DNA of 64,000 nucleotides. Source: Hymenobacter metallilatus (lineage in GTDB: Bacteria > Bacteroidota > Bacteroidia > Cytophagales > Hymenobacteraceae). Made by a program: the position numbers and the translations under genes. Positions 8,481-17,411 of this stretch are shown here, piece after piece. The stretch covers positions 62,001-126,000 of the forward strand of contig NZ_RWIS01000014.1 of assembly GCF_003944705.1 (NCBI RefSeq), written 5' to 3'. A model generated the notes under the pieces. That model was given only the letters and a program-made list of their open reading frames with translations, did not search any database and was not told where the DNA came from. The first letter of the stretch is position 1; each line of letters begins with the position of its first letter.

Positions 8481-9772
8481 CGAACCAGCACCTGACTGCC
8501 CAGGCGGAATGTTGGAGCGGGCCGGGCGCAACTGCCGGTGGAGGCGTCTACGCTATCCGGCGCGGGCAGGCAGTACATGCGGCGGCGAATGACGAGAGAG
8601 GAAAGTACTGTTAGCCCTCCGATGGCAGCCAGGGCGGCCCCCAGGCCCAGCGTATCGGCCAGTATGCCCGTAAGCAAGGCGCCGATGGCGTAGCCCACGT
8701 CCCGCCAGAGGCGGAAGATGCCCACGCTGTGAGCCCGCTGGGCCAAGGGGGCATACTCGGCAATAGCTGCCAGAAAGGTGGGATATACCAGGGCCGTGCC
8801 GGCTCCCAGCAAACCCGCCAGCAGCACAAACACTGGGTAGGAAGACGTGAAGAGCATGGTCAACAGCACCGCCCCCTGCAGCAGCATACCCCAGAAGAGC
8901 AGGTCTTTCTTGCAGAGGCGGTCGGCCAACGGGCCGGTCACCAGCTGGCCCAGGCCCCACACGGCCGGGTACACGGCGGCCACGGTACCAATCTGGGTAA
9001 GGGTGAATCCCTTGGAAGCCAGCAGCAACGGCAGCAACCCCCAGACCATCCCGTCGTTGAGGTTGTTGACTAGGCCGGCCTGCGTGACCGAGCCCAGGTT
9101 GGGGTGGCGCCAGGTCACGTCCCAGAAGGAAAGCGGCGGCCCAGCTGAGCTGCCGGCCGGAGCCTGCGCCGCTTCCAGCGCCACGTGGTGACGCGTGTCA
9201 CGCACCAGCAGGCTGCTCAGCAGGCCCAGCACGGCCAGCACGATGCCCAAGTAGAACGGGTAGGGCCGCAGGCCGTACTCGGTGGCCAGCCAGCCCGAGG
9301 CAAACGCCGTAGCGGCCACGGCCAGATAGCCCGCCGACTCGTTCAGGCCCATGGCCAGCCCGCGCTGCTTGGGGCCCACTAGGTCAATCTTCATCACCAC
9401 GGTGCTCGACCAGGCCAGGCCCTGATTCAGGCCCAGCAGCACGTTGGCGAAAATCACCCAGCCCCAGGAAGGGGCCCAGAGTAGCAGCAGCGGCACGGGC
9501 AGGCCAATGAGCCAACCGATAACCAACAGGTTTCGGCGCCCCACCGTATTGGCCCAAGCCCCCGCGTAGTAGTTGGCCACGGCTTTCGTAAGCCCAAACA
9601 CCACGATGAAGGAGAGAATGGCCGAGCGGGCTACTAGATGAAATTCCTGCTCCGCCAGCCGGGGCAGAATCGTGCGCTCCAGCCCCACCATGCCCCCCAC
9701 AAAGGCATTCACCAGGACCAGCAGGCTGAACTGGTGCCAGTTTTCACGCAGACCCAGACGCGGAGTAGTCAT
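8435..9772 (-). CDS. MFS transporter
   Basis: A 445-residue protein with about 12 predicted membrane helices. The loop after helix 2 reads AGAWANTVGRRN, a major-facilitator signature, and GPLADRLCKKD is its repeat in the second half. Substrate cannot be deduced; the position between a DsrE-like gene and a SoxB-like gene suggests sulfur-compound import or export, which is inference. The last 40 residues after the final helix (from PDSVDASTGS) are unusual for the family, and a degenerate frame overlaps them, so the C-terminus may have been altered by a frameshift or rearrangement. Confidence 0.8.
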   Translation of the reverse strand: MTTPRLGLRENWHQFSLLVLVNAFVGGMVGLERTILPRLAEQEFHLVARSAILSFIVVFGLTKAVANYYAGAWANTVGRRNLLVIGWLIGLPVPLLLLWAPSWGWVIFANVLLGLNQGLAWSSTVVMKIDLVGPKQRGLAMGLNESAGYLAVAATAFASGWLATEYGLRPYPFYLGIVLAVLGLLSSLLVRDTRHHVALEAAQAPAGSSAGPPLSFWDVTWRHPNLGSVTQAGLVNNLNDGMVWGLLPLLLASKGFTLTQIGTVAAVYPAVWGLGQLVTGPLADRLCKKDLLFWGMLLQGAVLLTMLFTSSYPVFVLLAGLLGAGTALVYPTFLAAIAEYAPLAQRAHSVGIFRLWRDVGYAIGALLTGILADTLGLGAALAAIGGLTVLSSLVIRRRMYCLPAPDSVDASTGSCARPAPTFRLGSQVLVRPLSSYLFQLLLRCA

Positions 9773-9816
9773 GGCTAGTAGCTAATGGGGGGAGGAAGTA
9801 TAGGAAACGTAGTTGT

Positions 9817-10290
9817 TTAGGGGTGCACGATAGCCCAGCCCTGGGCCTGGCGGATGATCAGCTCGCCGTTGCCGGTGGGTACGTAGCTGATAAAGGGAAA
9901 CAGCTCGTCCTTGCTGATCTTGCGCTCCTTCATGGTGTTCAGGCACTGGGCCAGCAGCACGCCCTGCTGTTGGAGGGCTTTTAGATCCGCCTCATAGGGC
10001 TGGGCTTTGCGGAATACATCCGTGCCGCCGCCGTAGGCCACCAGCTCCATCTGCAGCTTGCCCTTGAGGCGCGGGTCTTCCAGCGCGTTTTTCATGTTGC
10101 GCAGGGTCTGCTTGATGAGCTTGGGGTCGTCACTGTCCAGCTGGTACACCACTTTGTACTCCGCTTTGTCCGCCACAGCACCTGTGAATTCGGCGGCTGG
10201 TTTACCGGCGGTCGGGGTCTGGGCTTGGGTGGTGGTAAGGCTGGCCAGCAGCAGGGCAGAGGCCGCAAGAAAGCGGAGAGGAGCGTTCAT
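9817..10290 (-). CDS. Exported DsrE/DsrF-like family protein
   Basis: 157 residues with a signal peptide (LAASALLLASLTTTQAQ) and a DsrE-like core: KVVYQLDSDDP begins the first strand, LVAYGGGTDVF follows, and a single conserved-position Cys lies in LLAQCLNTMKERKI near residue 117. DsrE-family proteins carry persulfide sulfur on such a Cys. The export signal places it in the periplasm, where the neighbouring TsdA-like cytochrome and porin would act. It starts 16 bp after the porin stop, consistent with one operon. The fold call is good, the carrier role inferred. Confidence 0.75.
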   Translation of the reverse strand: MNAPLRFLAASALLLASLTTTQAQTPTAGKPAAEFTGAVADKAEYKVVYQLDSDDPKLIKQTLRNMKNALEDPRLKGKLQMELVAYGGGTDVFRKAQPYEADLKALQQQGVLLAQCLNTMKERKISKDELFPFISYVPTGNGELIIRQAQGWAIVHP

Positions 10291-10306
10291 GGCGAAGGGG
10301 AAAGGG

Positions 10307-11800
10307 TTAAAAATCGTAGTTAAGAATCAGATTCACCAGGTGCAGGTCTACTTTGTTGACTTCGTAGCGGGCCTCGCCGTAGGTGTTGCCCAGGCGGCCC
10401 TTGTACACGTAGAGCAGCTGCCCGCGCAGTCCCTTGGCCCAGCCCGGGAAAGCATAGGTCAGGGAAGCGTTCAGCTGGCGATACGAGGGCATACCGTACT
10501 TGTTGAGGCGGGTGTTTTTTACGTCCGGCAGGTAATAGTGGCCATAGCCGGCTTCGGCTTTCAGGCCCGGCACTTGGGCGAAGGTGTAGCCCCCGAGCAG
10601 GGCCGCCGCGTCCACGCCCCCGAAGCCTTCTTCTCGCTCCCGGGGCAGAAACGTGTAGAACGGCTCGCGGCCCCACTCCCGTGGAAACAGAAAGCGCCCA
10701 GTGCGGGTGATGCGGGTGTAGTTGCCGCTCACGCTCCAGGCCCCGCGCTGGTAGCCCAGGCGCGTGCTCAAGGCATGGGCCCGGCGGCCGGGGGCGCTGT
10801 AGGCCAGCTGCGGATTCGCGTTGCCGCCGGTACCCACCGTGCGCTGGTAATGGTACTGGGTGCCCAACGTGAGCTGGCCCATACCCAGGACCCGGCCGGT
10901 GGTCAGCTCCGCAAAGCTGGCGTTGAACAGGTTGTCAGCGTAGTAGTTCCAAACTTGGGCTGTGGTACGCGCACCTACCTGCCGGTTGACGCCCACAATC
11001 CCTAGCCCCCGGCTGTGCAGGTTGCCCGCGTACAGGGCCCGCTGACCGGCTTCCGTTACACCCGCCGGGTACAGGCCCACGGAGCCGCCTACTGAGGTCC
11101 AGTCGGTGGTGGAGCGCACGGCCAAGCCGGTTAACCAGCCCGCGGAGAGGGTGGTGCGGGGCAGCTCCCGCAGCTCCAGCCACAGCCCTTCGGCGTAGTT
11201 GGGGCTCAGGCGGCCGTCCTGGGGGTTGAGCAGCGGGGTAGTGAGCAACTGCCGGCCCAGCGTGAGGGTGGACTGCCGCCAGCGGTAGCGCAGAAATAGC
11301 TCCTCTGCCCGCCCGGTGAGCCGGCGCCGGCCGGGGTTCGTCACATCAAACAACCCCACCTCGTAGCGGCTCACGGCGCCGGTCAGCGAATCCGGCGTCG
11401 CCAGGTCATTGGAGGCCAGATTGGCCCAGAAAAAGCCGCCCACGCCCACCTGCAGTCCGTGGAAAGAGGCCGTTTCAAAGCGGGCCCCGGCTCCCAGTCC
11501 CTGGGCGTAGTAGTCGGGGTAGTGGCCTTGGTTCAGGGTGGCCATCGAGTAGCTACGCACCCGCCCGTGCCAGCGTCCCCGGCCAAAGGCCTCCGGCAGG
11601 GAGCGGGCCTGCACCGTATCGGGCGCCGTCGGCGCCGGGTAGGGTGGCAGCTGCGTGCGCCCCGTTACCGGCCGGGTCAGGGCCGGCTCGGCGTGTTGCG
11701 CCCAGGCCACCGCCGGCAGCAGCAGGCTGGCCACCAGCAGGCGGAGGGTGCGCGGCAGCGCGAACGACTTATTTGGCCTTGGCCAGTTGCGGGTGGGCAT
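10307..11800 (-). CDS. Outer-membrane beta-barrel porin (OprD-like)
   Basis: 497 residues with a signal peptide (LRLLVASLLLPAVAWAQ), alternating-hydrophobicity strands through the whole length and a terminal aromatic residue (LILNYDF), as expected for BamA-inserted barrels. Segments such as YRWRQSTLTLGRQLLTTPLL, LWLELRELPRTTLSAGWLTG and KGLRGQLLYVYKG resemble OprD-type substrate-specific channels. The start overlaps the end of the cytochrome gene by 32 bp, pointing to translational coupling. By position it could admit thiosulfate or another sulfur anion; that is inference. Confidence 0.65.
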   Translation of the reverse strand: MPTRNWPRPNKSFALPRTLRLLVASLLLPAVAWAQHAEPALTRPVTGRTQLPPYPAPTAPDTVQARSLPEAFGRGRWHGRVRSYSMATLNQGHYPDYYAQGLGAGARFETASFHGLQVGVGGFFWANLASNDLATPDSLTGAVSRYEVGLFDVTNPGRRRLTGRAEELFLRYRWRQSTLTLGRQLLTTPLLNPQDGRLSPNYAEGLWLELRELPRTTLSAGWLTGLAVRSTTDWTSVGGSVGLYPAGVTEAGQRALYAGNLHSRGLGIVGVNRQVGARTTAQVWNYYADNLFNASFAELTTGRVLGMGQLTLGTQYHYQRTVGTGGNANPQLAYSAPGRRAHALSTRLGYQRGAWSVSGNYTRITRTGRFLFPREWGREPFYTFLPREREEGFGGVDAAALLGGYTFAQVPGLKAEAGYGHYYLPDVKNTRLNKYGMPSYRQLNASLTYAFPGWAKGLRGQLLYVYKGRLGNTYGEARYEVNKVDLHLVNLILNYDF

Positions 11801-12827
11801 CTTCGATGGGCTGGTAGGGCCCGTATTTGTGCTGGCGCTCCGAGAAGGAGTCCGTATAGGGCCCGAAGGGATGATCGACGGGCTTTTTGCTGATATCGGG
11901 CCAGTCCCGGGGCGTATTCAGGTGCGGCCGGGGCTGGGAGTTGACGAAGGCGGCCACGTCCCAGGCCTGCGCATCGGTGAGTTGGGGGTGGTCGAAGGCC
12001 GCGCCAAAGGGCATGGCGGCCTTCACGTACCGGGCTAGGTTGGTGACGCGGTACAGGCCCGCGCCATCGTTGTAGCTGTGCTTGCCCCAAAGCGGCGGGT
12101 ACTGGTACTCGCGCCCGTCGGCCAGCTGCTTGCCTTCCCCGTGGGGGCCGTGGCAGCTCTGGCACTTGGCGGCAAACACGGCCTTTCCTATTACCGGGTC
12201 GGCGGCGCGTGGCAGGTAAGCCAGCTTTGTGAACCCGGTACCATACACTTTTTTTCCTTTAGGAATGTCGTGGCCCAGCCAGTTGATGTAGGCCACGATG
12301 GCGCGCATCTCCCGGCTGCTGTCGGCCAGCGGGCGGCCGTTGAGGCTGCGCTCCAGGCAGTCATTCACCCGCATCTGCGTCGTGACCATCGTGCCCGAGC
12401 GGGCCCGCAGCTTGGGGTAGGTGGCGGCCACGGCCAGGTAGTTGTTGGCAAAGCCCTTGGTGCCGGCATCCAGGTGGCAGTTCTGGCAGTTCATGCCGTT
12501 GGTCTGCTGAGCTACCAAGCCCTGCGGCCCCAGGTAGCGGGCGGTGTGGGCAATTAGGTCCCGGCCGTAGCGGATCTGGCGGCCGGCGGCGGTGCGCGGA
12601 ATCGTGGCCGTGTCGGGGGCGGCTGTGGCCGGCCGGTGGTAGCTGCCGGGCGGGGGCGGCCCCTGGCTGGCTTCATCCGGCACCGCCGCTGCCGGGGCGG
12701 CAGCGGCGGGCCAGTAGAGCTGGGTCAGCACAATGGTCACGACCAGCACCAGCGCGGCCGTCAGCAGCAACAGCACCCGCACCAGCCCCGAGAGGCGCGC
12801 GACGATGGGTTCCTCAGAAGGCTCCAT
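11769..12827 (-). CDS. Dihaem cytochrome c, TsdA-like thiosulfate dehydrogenase
   Basis: 352 residues with an N-terminal membrane anchor (VLLLLTAALVLVVTIVLT) and two haem c sites, CQNCH near residue 113 and CQSCH near 220. Between them is VNDCLERSLNGRPL; in TsdA enzymes this Cys is the unusual axial ligand of the catalytic haem, so the motif supports thiosulfate dehydrogenase (two thiosulfate to tetrathionate) or the reverse tetrathionate reductase reaction. It would act on the periplasmic side, anchored to the inner membrane. It is flanked by a porin and a YeeE-type protein. A generic c-type cytochrome is less likely because of the Cys-ligand motif. Direction of catalysis cannot be told. Confidence 0.75.
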   Translation of the reverse strand: MEPSEEPIVARLSGLVRVLLLLTAALVLVVTIVLTQLYWPAAAAPAAAVPDEASQGPPPPGSYHRPATAAPDTATIPRTAAGRQIRYGRDLIAHTARYLGPQGLVAQQTNGMNCQNCHLDAGTKGFANNYLAVAATYPKLRARSGTMVTTQMRVNDCLERSLNGRPLADSSREMRAIVAYINWLGHDIPKGKKVYGTGFTKLAYLPRAADPVIGKAVFAAKCQSCHGPHGEGKQLADGREYQYPPLWGKHSYNDGAGLYRVTNLARYVKAAMPFGAAFDHPQLTDAQAWDVAAFVNSQPRPHLNTPRDWPDISKKPVDHPFGPYTDSFSERQHKYGPYQPIEDAHPQLAKAK

Positions 12828-12879
12828 GACAGACGTAGGCTAGAAGATTCAGGAGAGAACAATAGTCAGGTAGCCAGCC

Positions 12880-13290
12880 CTACATGGGCAGCTTTTCGCG
12901 CAGGGCGCTGTAGGTCCAGGTGCCGGCCAGGGCCGCCAGAATCAGCACCGCCGCGCCGGCCACGCCGCTGCCCAGCTGGGCAAACATGGGGCCCGGGCAG
13001 GCGCCGGTTAGGGCCCAGCCCAGGCCGAAAATGGTGCCCCCGATCCAGGTGCCGTGGTTGTACTTCTTATCGGCCAGGGTGATTTCCTCGCCGTTGATGG
13101 TCTTGAGGCGGTTGCGCTTGATGAGCTGAATGGAAATCAGGCCGACTACAATGGCTGAGCCAATAATGCCGTACATGTGGAACGACTGGAAGCGGAACAT
13201 CTCCTGGATGCGCCACCAGCTCACCACTTCGCTTTTCGTGAGGACAATGCCGAACAGTACGCCCAGCACCAGGTATTTCAGGTTTTTCAT
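12880..13290 (-). CDS. YeeE/YedE family protein, short half (DUF6691-like)
   Basis: 136 residues with four hydrophobic segments. The third carries GLGWALTGACPGPMFAQLG, the Cys-containing signature of the YeeE/YedE (TsuA) fold, which moves thiosulfate or sulfur-like units through membrane-embedded cysteines. In many Bacteroidota the two halves of the fold are encoded by separate genes; the partner half is at 13960-14520. The small methyltransferase gene lies between them. The family is clear; the substrate is inferred from context. Confidence 0.8.
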   Translation of the reverse strand: MKNLKYLVLGVLFGIVLTKSEVVSWWRIQEMFRFQSFHMYGIIGSAIVVGLISIQLIKRNRLKTINGEEITLADKKYNHGTWIGGTIFGLGWALTGACPGPMFAQLGSGVAGAAVLILAALAGTWTYSALREKLPM

Positions 13291-13311
13291 GTCAGGTACA
13301 AGAAGAGGGAA

Positions 13312-13935
13312 TTAGGAACGCGTGGCCAGCAGGCGCACAATATTGGCCGGCCCGGAGTGGAAGCTGCCCTCGTGCAGAACGACACCCAGCTCGTGGTTTT
13401 CCCGTACCGTGAGCCCAGCGAAATCGGCGGCCAGGGTGTCGGGGTCGTAGAGCAGTTCGGCCGATTGGGGGCCGCCGGAGGGCAAGCCCAACTGGCGGGG
13501 ACTGAAGGCTTCCAGAATCAAGTGCCCCCCGGATGCCAGGCTTTGGGCCGCCGCCGCGTGCACGGCCCAGCGGGCCACGGGCGGTAGATGGGCATAGATC
13601 AGGCCGATGGCATCGTAGCCGCCGGGCTGCTGCCAGCGCAGGCTGGTCACATCGTCCACCTGGTAGTCCAGGTGCACGCCCTGGGATACGGCCAGGCGTT
13701 GGGCCTTGGCGCGGGCCTCGTCGCTGAAGTCCACCGCCGTTACCTGCCACCCGCGCCGGGCGGCGTACACCGCGTTGCGCCCTTCGCCCTCGGCCAGCAG
13801 CAGCAGGCGGCCAGGCGGCAGCTTATCCAGTTGCTGGCGGAGGTACGTGTTGGGCTCGGTGCCGTAGGCATACGCCTCGCTTTCGTAGCGGGCGTCCCAG
13901 AACTCGGCGGCCGCGGATTGGAAAGCAGTGTTCAT
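13312..13935 (-). CDS. Class I SAM-dependent methyltransferase
   Basis: 207 residues. Motif I is slightly unusual (LLLLAEGEGRNAVYAARRG), followed by VTAVDFSDEA with the acidic ribose-binding residue and by the YDAIGLIYAHLP segment. The overall pattern is that of TehB-like and thiol methyltransferases. Location between the two YeeE halves suggests methylation of a sulfur or chalcogen compound, but the substrate cannot be read from sequence. Spacing of 21 bp to the downstream gene and 24 bp to the upstream gene indicates operon membership. Confidence 0.75.
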   Translation of the reverse strand: MNTAFQSAAAEFWDARYESEAYAYGTEPNTYLRQQLDKLPPGRLLLLAEGEGRNAVYAARRGWQVTAVDFSDEARAKAQRLAVSQGVHLDYQVDDVTSLRWQQPGGYDAIGLIYAHLPPVARWAVHAAAAQSLASGGHLILEAFSPRQLGLPSGGPQSAELLYDPDTLAADFAGLTVRENHELGVVLHEGSFHSGPANIVRLLATRS

Positions 13936-13959
13936 GGCGGGTGGGGTAGCAGTACTGGG

Positions 13960-14520
13960 CTAAAACATCATTGGGTAAAACACCCACGTCATGAGCAGAC
14001 CGCCCACGAAGAAGCCAATGACGGCCACCAGCGACACCCACTGCAGGTTGGACAGACCCGAAATGGCATGGCCCGAGGTGCAGCCCCCGGCGTAGCGGGT
14101 GCCGAAGCCGACCAGGAAACCGCCGAGCACCAGGAACACCCAGCCTTTCCAGTTCGAGAGGTTCTCCAGAGCAAACAGTTCTTTGGGTAATAGCCCCGAG
14201 AAGTCGGTCAGGTGCATCTGCGCTTTCAGGTCGCGCACGGTTTCCGGGGAAATGGCAATCGTATCGGCGTGGCCCATGAGCTGGTAGCCGATAAAGCCGC
14301 CGATGCCGATGCCCAGCACAAAAAACAGGTTCCAGAGTTCGGCCCGCCAGTTGTAGGTCAGGAAAGGAATACCGGCGGGCACGCAGGCGGCGCACACGTG
14401 GCGCAGCGAGGAGCTGATGCCCAGGGCCTTGTTGCCGATGAGCAGCAGCGCGGGCACGGTCAGCCCAATGAGGGGGCCGGCCACGTACCAGGGCCAGGGC
14501 TGGCGAAGTAATTCAAGCAT
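13960..14520 (-). CDS. YeeE/YedE family protein, long half
   Basis: 186 residues, about four to five membrane helices. It contains HVCAACVPAG in the first half and GTRYAGGCTSGHAISGL in the second, the latter being the classic YeeE/YedE Cys signature. Partner of the short half at 12880-13290; together they would complete a thiosulfate/sulfur-transfer membrane protein. It precedes the methyltransferase gene by 24 bp on the same strand. Confidence 0.85.
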   Translation of the reverse strand: MLELLRQPWPWYVAGPLIGLTVPALLLIGNKALGISSSLRHVCAACVPAGIPFLTYNWRAELWNLFFVLGIGIGGFIGYQLMGHADTIAISPETVRDLKAQMHLTDFSGLLPKELFALENLSNWKGWVFLVLGGFLVGFGTRYAGGCTSGHAISGLSNLQWVSLVAVIGFFVGGLLMTWVFYPMMF

Positions 14521-14613
14521 GAAGTCAGAAGGTCAGGAGTATAGACATCCGGCCCGCCCGCCGCAGCGGCCGGCCGGAATTCTTGCTAAACAAGAAGGGA
14601 AAATGGATGCGGG

Positions 14614-14988
14614 TTAGCGAACCAGCTTTTCGGGCCAGTCCAGCACGCCACCCAGCAGGTTCGACACGTGCGCAAAGCCGCTTTTGGTCAGCTGCCCGGC
14701 GGCGTTAGCCGAGCGGGCGCCGCTGCGGCAGTACACGTAGGTGGGCTTGGTTTTATCCAGCGCCGCCACGCGCTGGGCGAAGTCGGGCGCGGTGACGTCG
14801 ATGTTCACGGCCCCGGGCAGGTGGCCACCGGCAAACTCGTCGGGGCGGCGCACGTCCAGCAGCACCGCGCCGGGCTGGCGCAGGGCCGCGGAGAATTGAG
14901 CAGGGGTGAGGTTTTTATAGGCGGGCGTAGCGCCTTGAAAGAAATTCAGCATGGCCAAGAGGGGAAGAAGCAACGTGAGCGAAGGCAT
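14614..14988 (-). CDS. Exported single-domain rhodanese
   Basis: 124 residues. A hydrophobic N-terminus (LTLLLPLLAMLNFFQ) looks like a signal peptide or anchor. The rhodanese domain has VLLDVRRPDEFAGGHLPGA and the active-site loop YCRSGARS with the catalytic Cys that forms persulfide. It probably relays sulfane sulfur in the periplasm. Neighbours are the MBL-rhodanese fusion and YeeE half on the same strand. Confidence 0.9.
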   Translation of the reverse strand: MPSLTLLLPLLAMLNFFQGATPAYKNLTPAQFSAALRQPGAVLLDVRRPDEFAGGHLPGAVNIDVTAPDFAQRVAALDKTKPTYVYCRSGARSANAAGQLTKSGFAHVSNLLGGVLDWPEKLVR

Positions 14989-15054
14989 AGGATAAGGCCG
15001 TCAGGCAACCGGAGAGCCCGCCTGCAGGGCGGCTCCCCGGTCGGCCGTTGGGAA

Positions 15055-16410
15055 TTAGTGCTGGGCGGAGGCGGACTGGAAAGACTTGACGGCCTCGCTC
15101 AGGTCGAGCACTTCCGTACCGGGCAGGGCATCGGCCACGATGCTGGAGCCCGCGGCCGAGCGGTAGCCGCCGGCGCAGTGCACTACCACGGGCTTATCGG
15201 TGGGGATTTCCTGGGCCCGCTCCCGCAGCTCGGGCAGCGGAATGTTGAGCGCGTCCGCAAAAATGGGCTCGTCGCGGTGCTCGGTGGCGTTGCGGATGTC
15301 CACAATGGTGTACTGCTCGGGATGCTGGCGGAACTGCTCCACATCCAGCTTCGGTAGCTTCGCCTCAGAAGATGGCGAGCCGACCAATGCCCCCTTGATC
15401 AGGGCCTCATAGCCGATTTTGGCCGTTTTCCGGATCAGGTCTTCCAGGGTCGCCTCGTCGGCTGCCACCAGGTAGAACGGCTCTTCCGGCCCCACGATGG
15501 AACCCAGCCAGGTTTCGAACTTGCCGCCCTGCTGGATATTAATGGCGCCGTCCATGTGGCCCTGCTTGAACTCTGCTTCGGGTCGGGTATCAACTAGGAT
15601 GGTACCGGCTTCCAGGGCCGTGCCGGCAGCCAGGCGGTTCACTTTCTGCACGCTCGGCTTGTAATCGGGCGCACCGGCTTTGTTCAGGGCCACGTCGTAG
15701 CCGAAGTATTTCGGGATGAAGGGCTGGTCAGCGAGCAGCTCTTTCACGAACTCCTCTTCACTCATTTCCCGCAGCATGGGGTTGCCGAATTTCTCGTCGG
15801 CGATGGTGCTGCTGTTAGCGCCGCTGAGGGCCTTGCCGCAGAGGCTGCCCGCGCCATGGGCGGGATAGACCAGCACCGTGCCGGCCAGCGGCATCAGCTT
15901 GTCGCGCAGGGAGTGATACATCTGCCGGGCCAGCTCCTCGCGCTTGGCCGTCATGTTGCCGGCTTTTTCGCGCAGGTCGGGCCGGCCCACGTCGCCGATA
16001 AACAGCGTGTCGCCGGTAAACACGGCTTCGTCTTTGCCCTCGCGGCTCACTACGATGCTGATGGAGTCGGGCGAGTGGCCCGGCGTGTTCAGGGCGCGGA
16101 AGGTCAGTTTGCCCACCGTGAAGGAATGGCCTTCATCGAAAGCTTCGTGGATATAATCAGCTCCCAGCAGCTTGCTCACGCGGATGGTGGCTCCGGTGGT
16201 CTGGGCTATTTCCAGGTGGCTGCTCACAAAGTCAGCGTGGGGGTGGGTTTCGATAACGCTGACGATTTTCGCGTCGTTCGCCTTGGCGTAGTCATAGTAG
16301 GGCTGCGGATCGCGGGCGGGGTCGATGAGCACGATTTCGCGGGCGCACTCGCTGAGAATAGCGTAGGAAAAGTGGGCCAAGCCCTTGTCTTCAAACTGTT
16401 CGATTTTCAT
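15055..16410 (-). CDS. MBL-fold hydrolase with two rhodanese domains (persulfide dioxygenase-like)
   Basis: About 451 residues from the ATG of MKIEQFEDKG; a TTG two codons earlier is possible. Residues 1-240 are a metallo-beta-lactamase domain with THPHADFVSSH, a GHSPDS segment, FTGDTLFIGDVGRPDL and YPAHGAG, as in persulfide dioxygenases (ETHE1/Blh). Two rhodanese domains follow: the first (VDTRPEAEFKQGHMDGAIN) lacks the catalytic Cys (FYLVAADEAT), the second has HCAGGYRS intact. The expected reaction is oxidation of persulfide to sulfite, with rhodanese-mediated transfer, in the cytoplasm. The TauE exporter encoded just upstream could remove the sulfite. Confidence 0.9.
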   Translation of the reverse strand: MKIEQFEDKGLAHFSYAILSECAREIVLIDPARDPQPYYDYAKANDAKIVSVIETHPHADFVSSHLEIAQTTGATIRVSKLLGADYIHEAFDEGHSFTVGKLTFRALNTPGHSPDSISIVVSREGKDEAVFTGDTLFIGDVGRPDLREKAGNMTAKREELARQMYHSLRDKLMPLAGTVLVYPAHGAGSLCGKALSGANSSTIADEKFGNPMLREMSEEEFVKELLADQPFIPKYFGYDVALNKAGAPDYKPSVQKVNRLAAGTALEAGTILVDTRPEAEFKQGHMDGAINIQQGGKFETWLGSIVGPEEPFYLVAADEATLEDLIRKTAKIGYEALIKGALVGSPSSEAKLPKLDVEQFRQHPEQYTIVDIRNATEHRDEPIFADALNIPLPELRERAQEIPTDKPVVVHCAGGYRSAAGSSIVADALPGTEVLDLSEAVKSFQSASAQH

Positions 16411-16501
16411 GACCAAACGTGGTTGGGAGGTGAGTGGAAGCGGAAAAACTAAAAGAGAGGTAAACCGGGAAACGAGAACTACCGGGATAAGAGCCAGCTG
16501 C

Positions 16502-17317
16502 TTAGTGGGTGAATACCAGCTCGCGCAGCAGAATGAAGGTGCCCATGGCTAGGGTGAACCAGCCGAAGGCCGGCTTGAGCTTGGCCCCGGGAATGAAGCG
16601 GGCCAGGTAGGTGCCCAGCACGATGCCCGCCAGGGCAAAGGCCAGGAAGCCGAGCAGGAACGTCCAGGCAATGGGGGTGCCGGCGCTCAAATCCCCCGTG
16701 AAGCCAATCAGGGAATTCAGGGCAATGATGGCCAGGGAGGTGCCCACGGCTAGCTTCATGGGCAGGCGGGCGCCCAATACCAGGGCCGGAATAATCAGAA
16801 AGCCGCCGCCGGCGCCCACGAAGCCCGTGAGCGTGCCTACCACCAAGCCAATGCCCAGAATCAGCGGGTAGTTAAAGGCGTGCTTCTGGTGCAGCTCTTC
16901 GTCGAGCACTTCCTCGGCCTGCTTGCTGCGGATCATGGACGTGGCGGCCACGACCATCAGCACGGCGAAGGCCACCAGCACCAGCAGATCCTTGGTAAAG
17001 ACGATGCGGCCGAGGGTGAACAGCTCGTGCGGAATGGCGGGCATGAGCAGCTTGCGCACCGCAAACACGGCCAGCAGCGAGGGAATGAGGAACACGATGG
17101 CCGTCTTCAGCGACACCAAGCCCTTGCGGAAGTAGCCGGAGGCCCCCACTACGGAGGTAGAGCCCACTACGAACAGCGAGTAGGCGGTACTTAGCACTGG
17201 GCTCACGCCCATCAGGTACACCAGCACGGGCACGGTGAGGATAGAGCCGCCCCCGCCCATGATGCCGAGGGAAAGGCCGATGAATATTGCCGCGAAATAG
17301 CCGAGAACGTGAGACAT
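16502..17317 (-). CDS. TauE/SafE family sulfite/organosulfonate exporter
   Basis: 271 residues with about eight membrane helices arranged as two repeats. Signatures are GLSLGIMGGGGSILTVPVLVY at the start and GTLTGFVGAGGGFLIIPALV in the second half, both diagnostic of TauE/SafE. It is the first structural gene of the sulfur operon, behind an operator-like repeat region. The likely job is export of sulfite produced by the persulfide dioxygenase-like protein encoded next. Confidence 0.9.
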   Translation of the reverse strand: MSHVLGYFAAIFIGLSLGIMGGGGSILTVPVLVYLMGVSPVLSTAYSLFVVGSTSVVGASGYFRKGLVSLKTAIVFLIPSLLAVFAVRKLLMPAIPHELFTLGRIVFTKDLLVLVAFAVLMVVAATSMIRSKQAEEVLDEELHQKHAFNYPLILGIGLVVGTLTGFVGAGGGFLIIPALVLGARLPMKLAVGTSLAIIALNSLIGFTGDLSAGTPIAWTFLLGFLAFALAGIVLGTYLARFIPGAKLKPAFGWFTLAMGTFILLRELVFTH

Positions 17318-17331
17318 GCCGGAATGAGTGA

Positions 17332-17363
17332 ACGTATGTATTTATGAAAGGTTGTTCATGTAT
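17332..17363 (-). promoter_or_regulatory. Putative ArsR-family operator upstream of tauE
   Basis: Read on the minus strand, two imperfect direct repeats (TAAATACATGAAC and TAAATACATACGTTC) lie 15-46 bp before the TauE start. The element ATACATGAACAA is shared exactly with the region upstream of the ArsR gene (17732-17743), which suggests that the repressor binds both sites. Confidence 0.6.
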
Positions 17364-17369
17364 TTAGGC

Positions 17370-17411
17370 AAAAAAAAAGGCCGGTCCCCTTACAGGAACG
17401 TACAGCCGGCC
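17370..17411 (-). terminator. Intrinsic terminator overlapping the end of the ArsR gene
   Basis: On the minus strand GGCCGG (inside the last codons of the ArsR gene) pairs with CCGGCC after the stop codon, followed by nine T residues. The stop codon lies in the loop. It separates arsR transcription from the TauE operon just downstream. Confidence 0.75.
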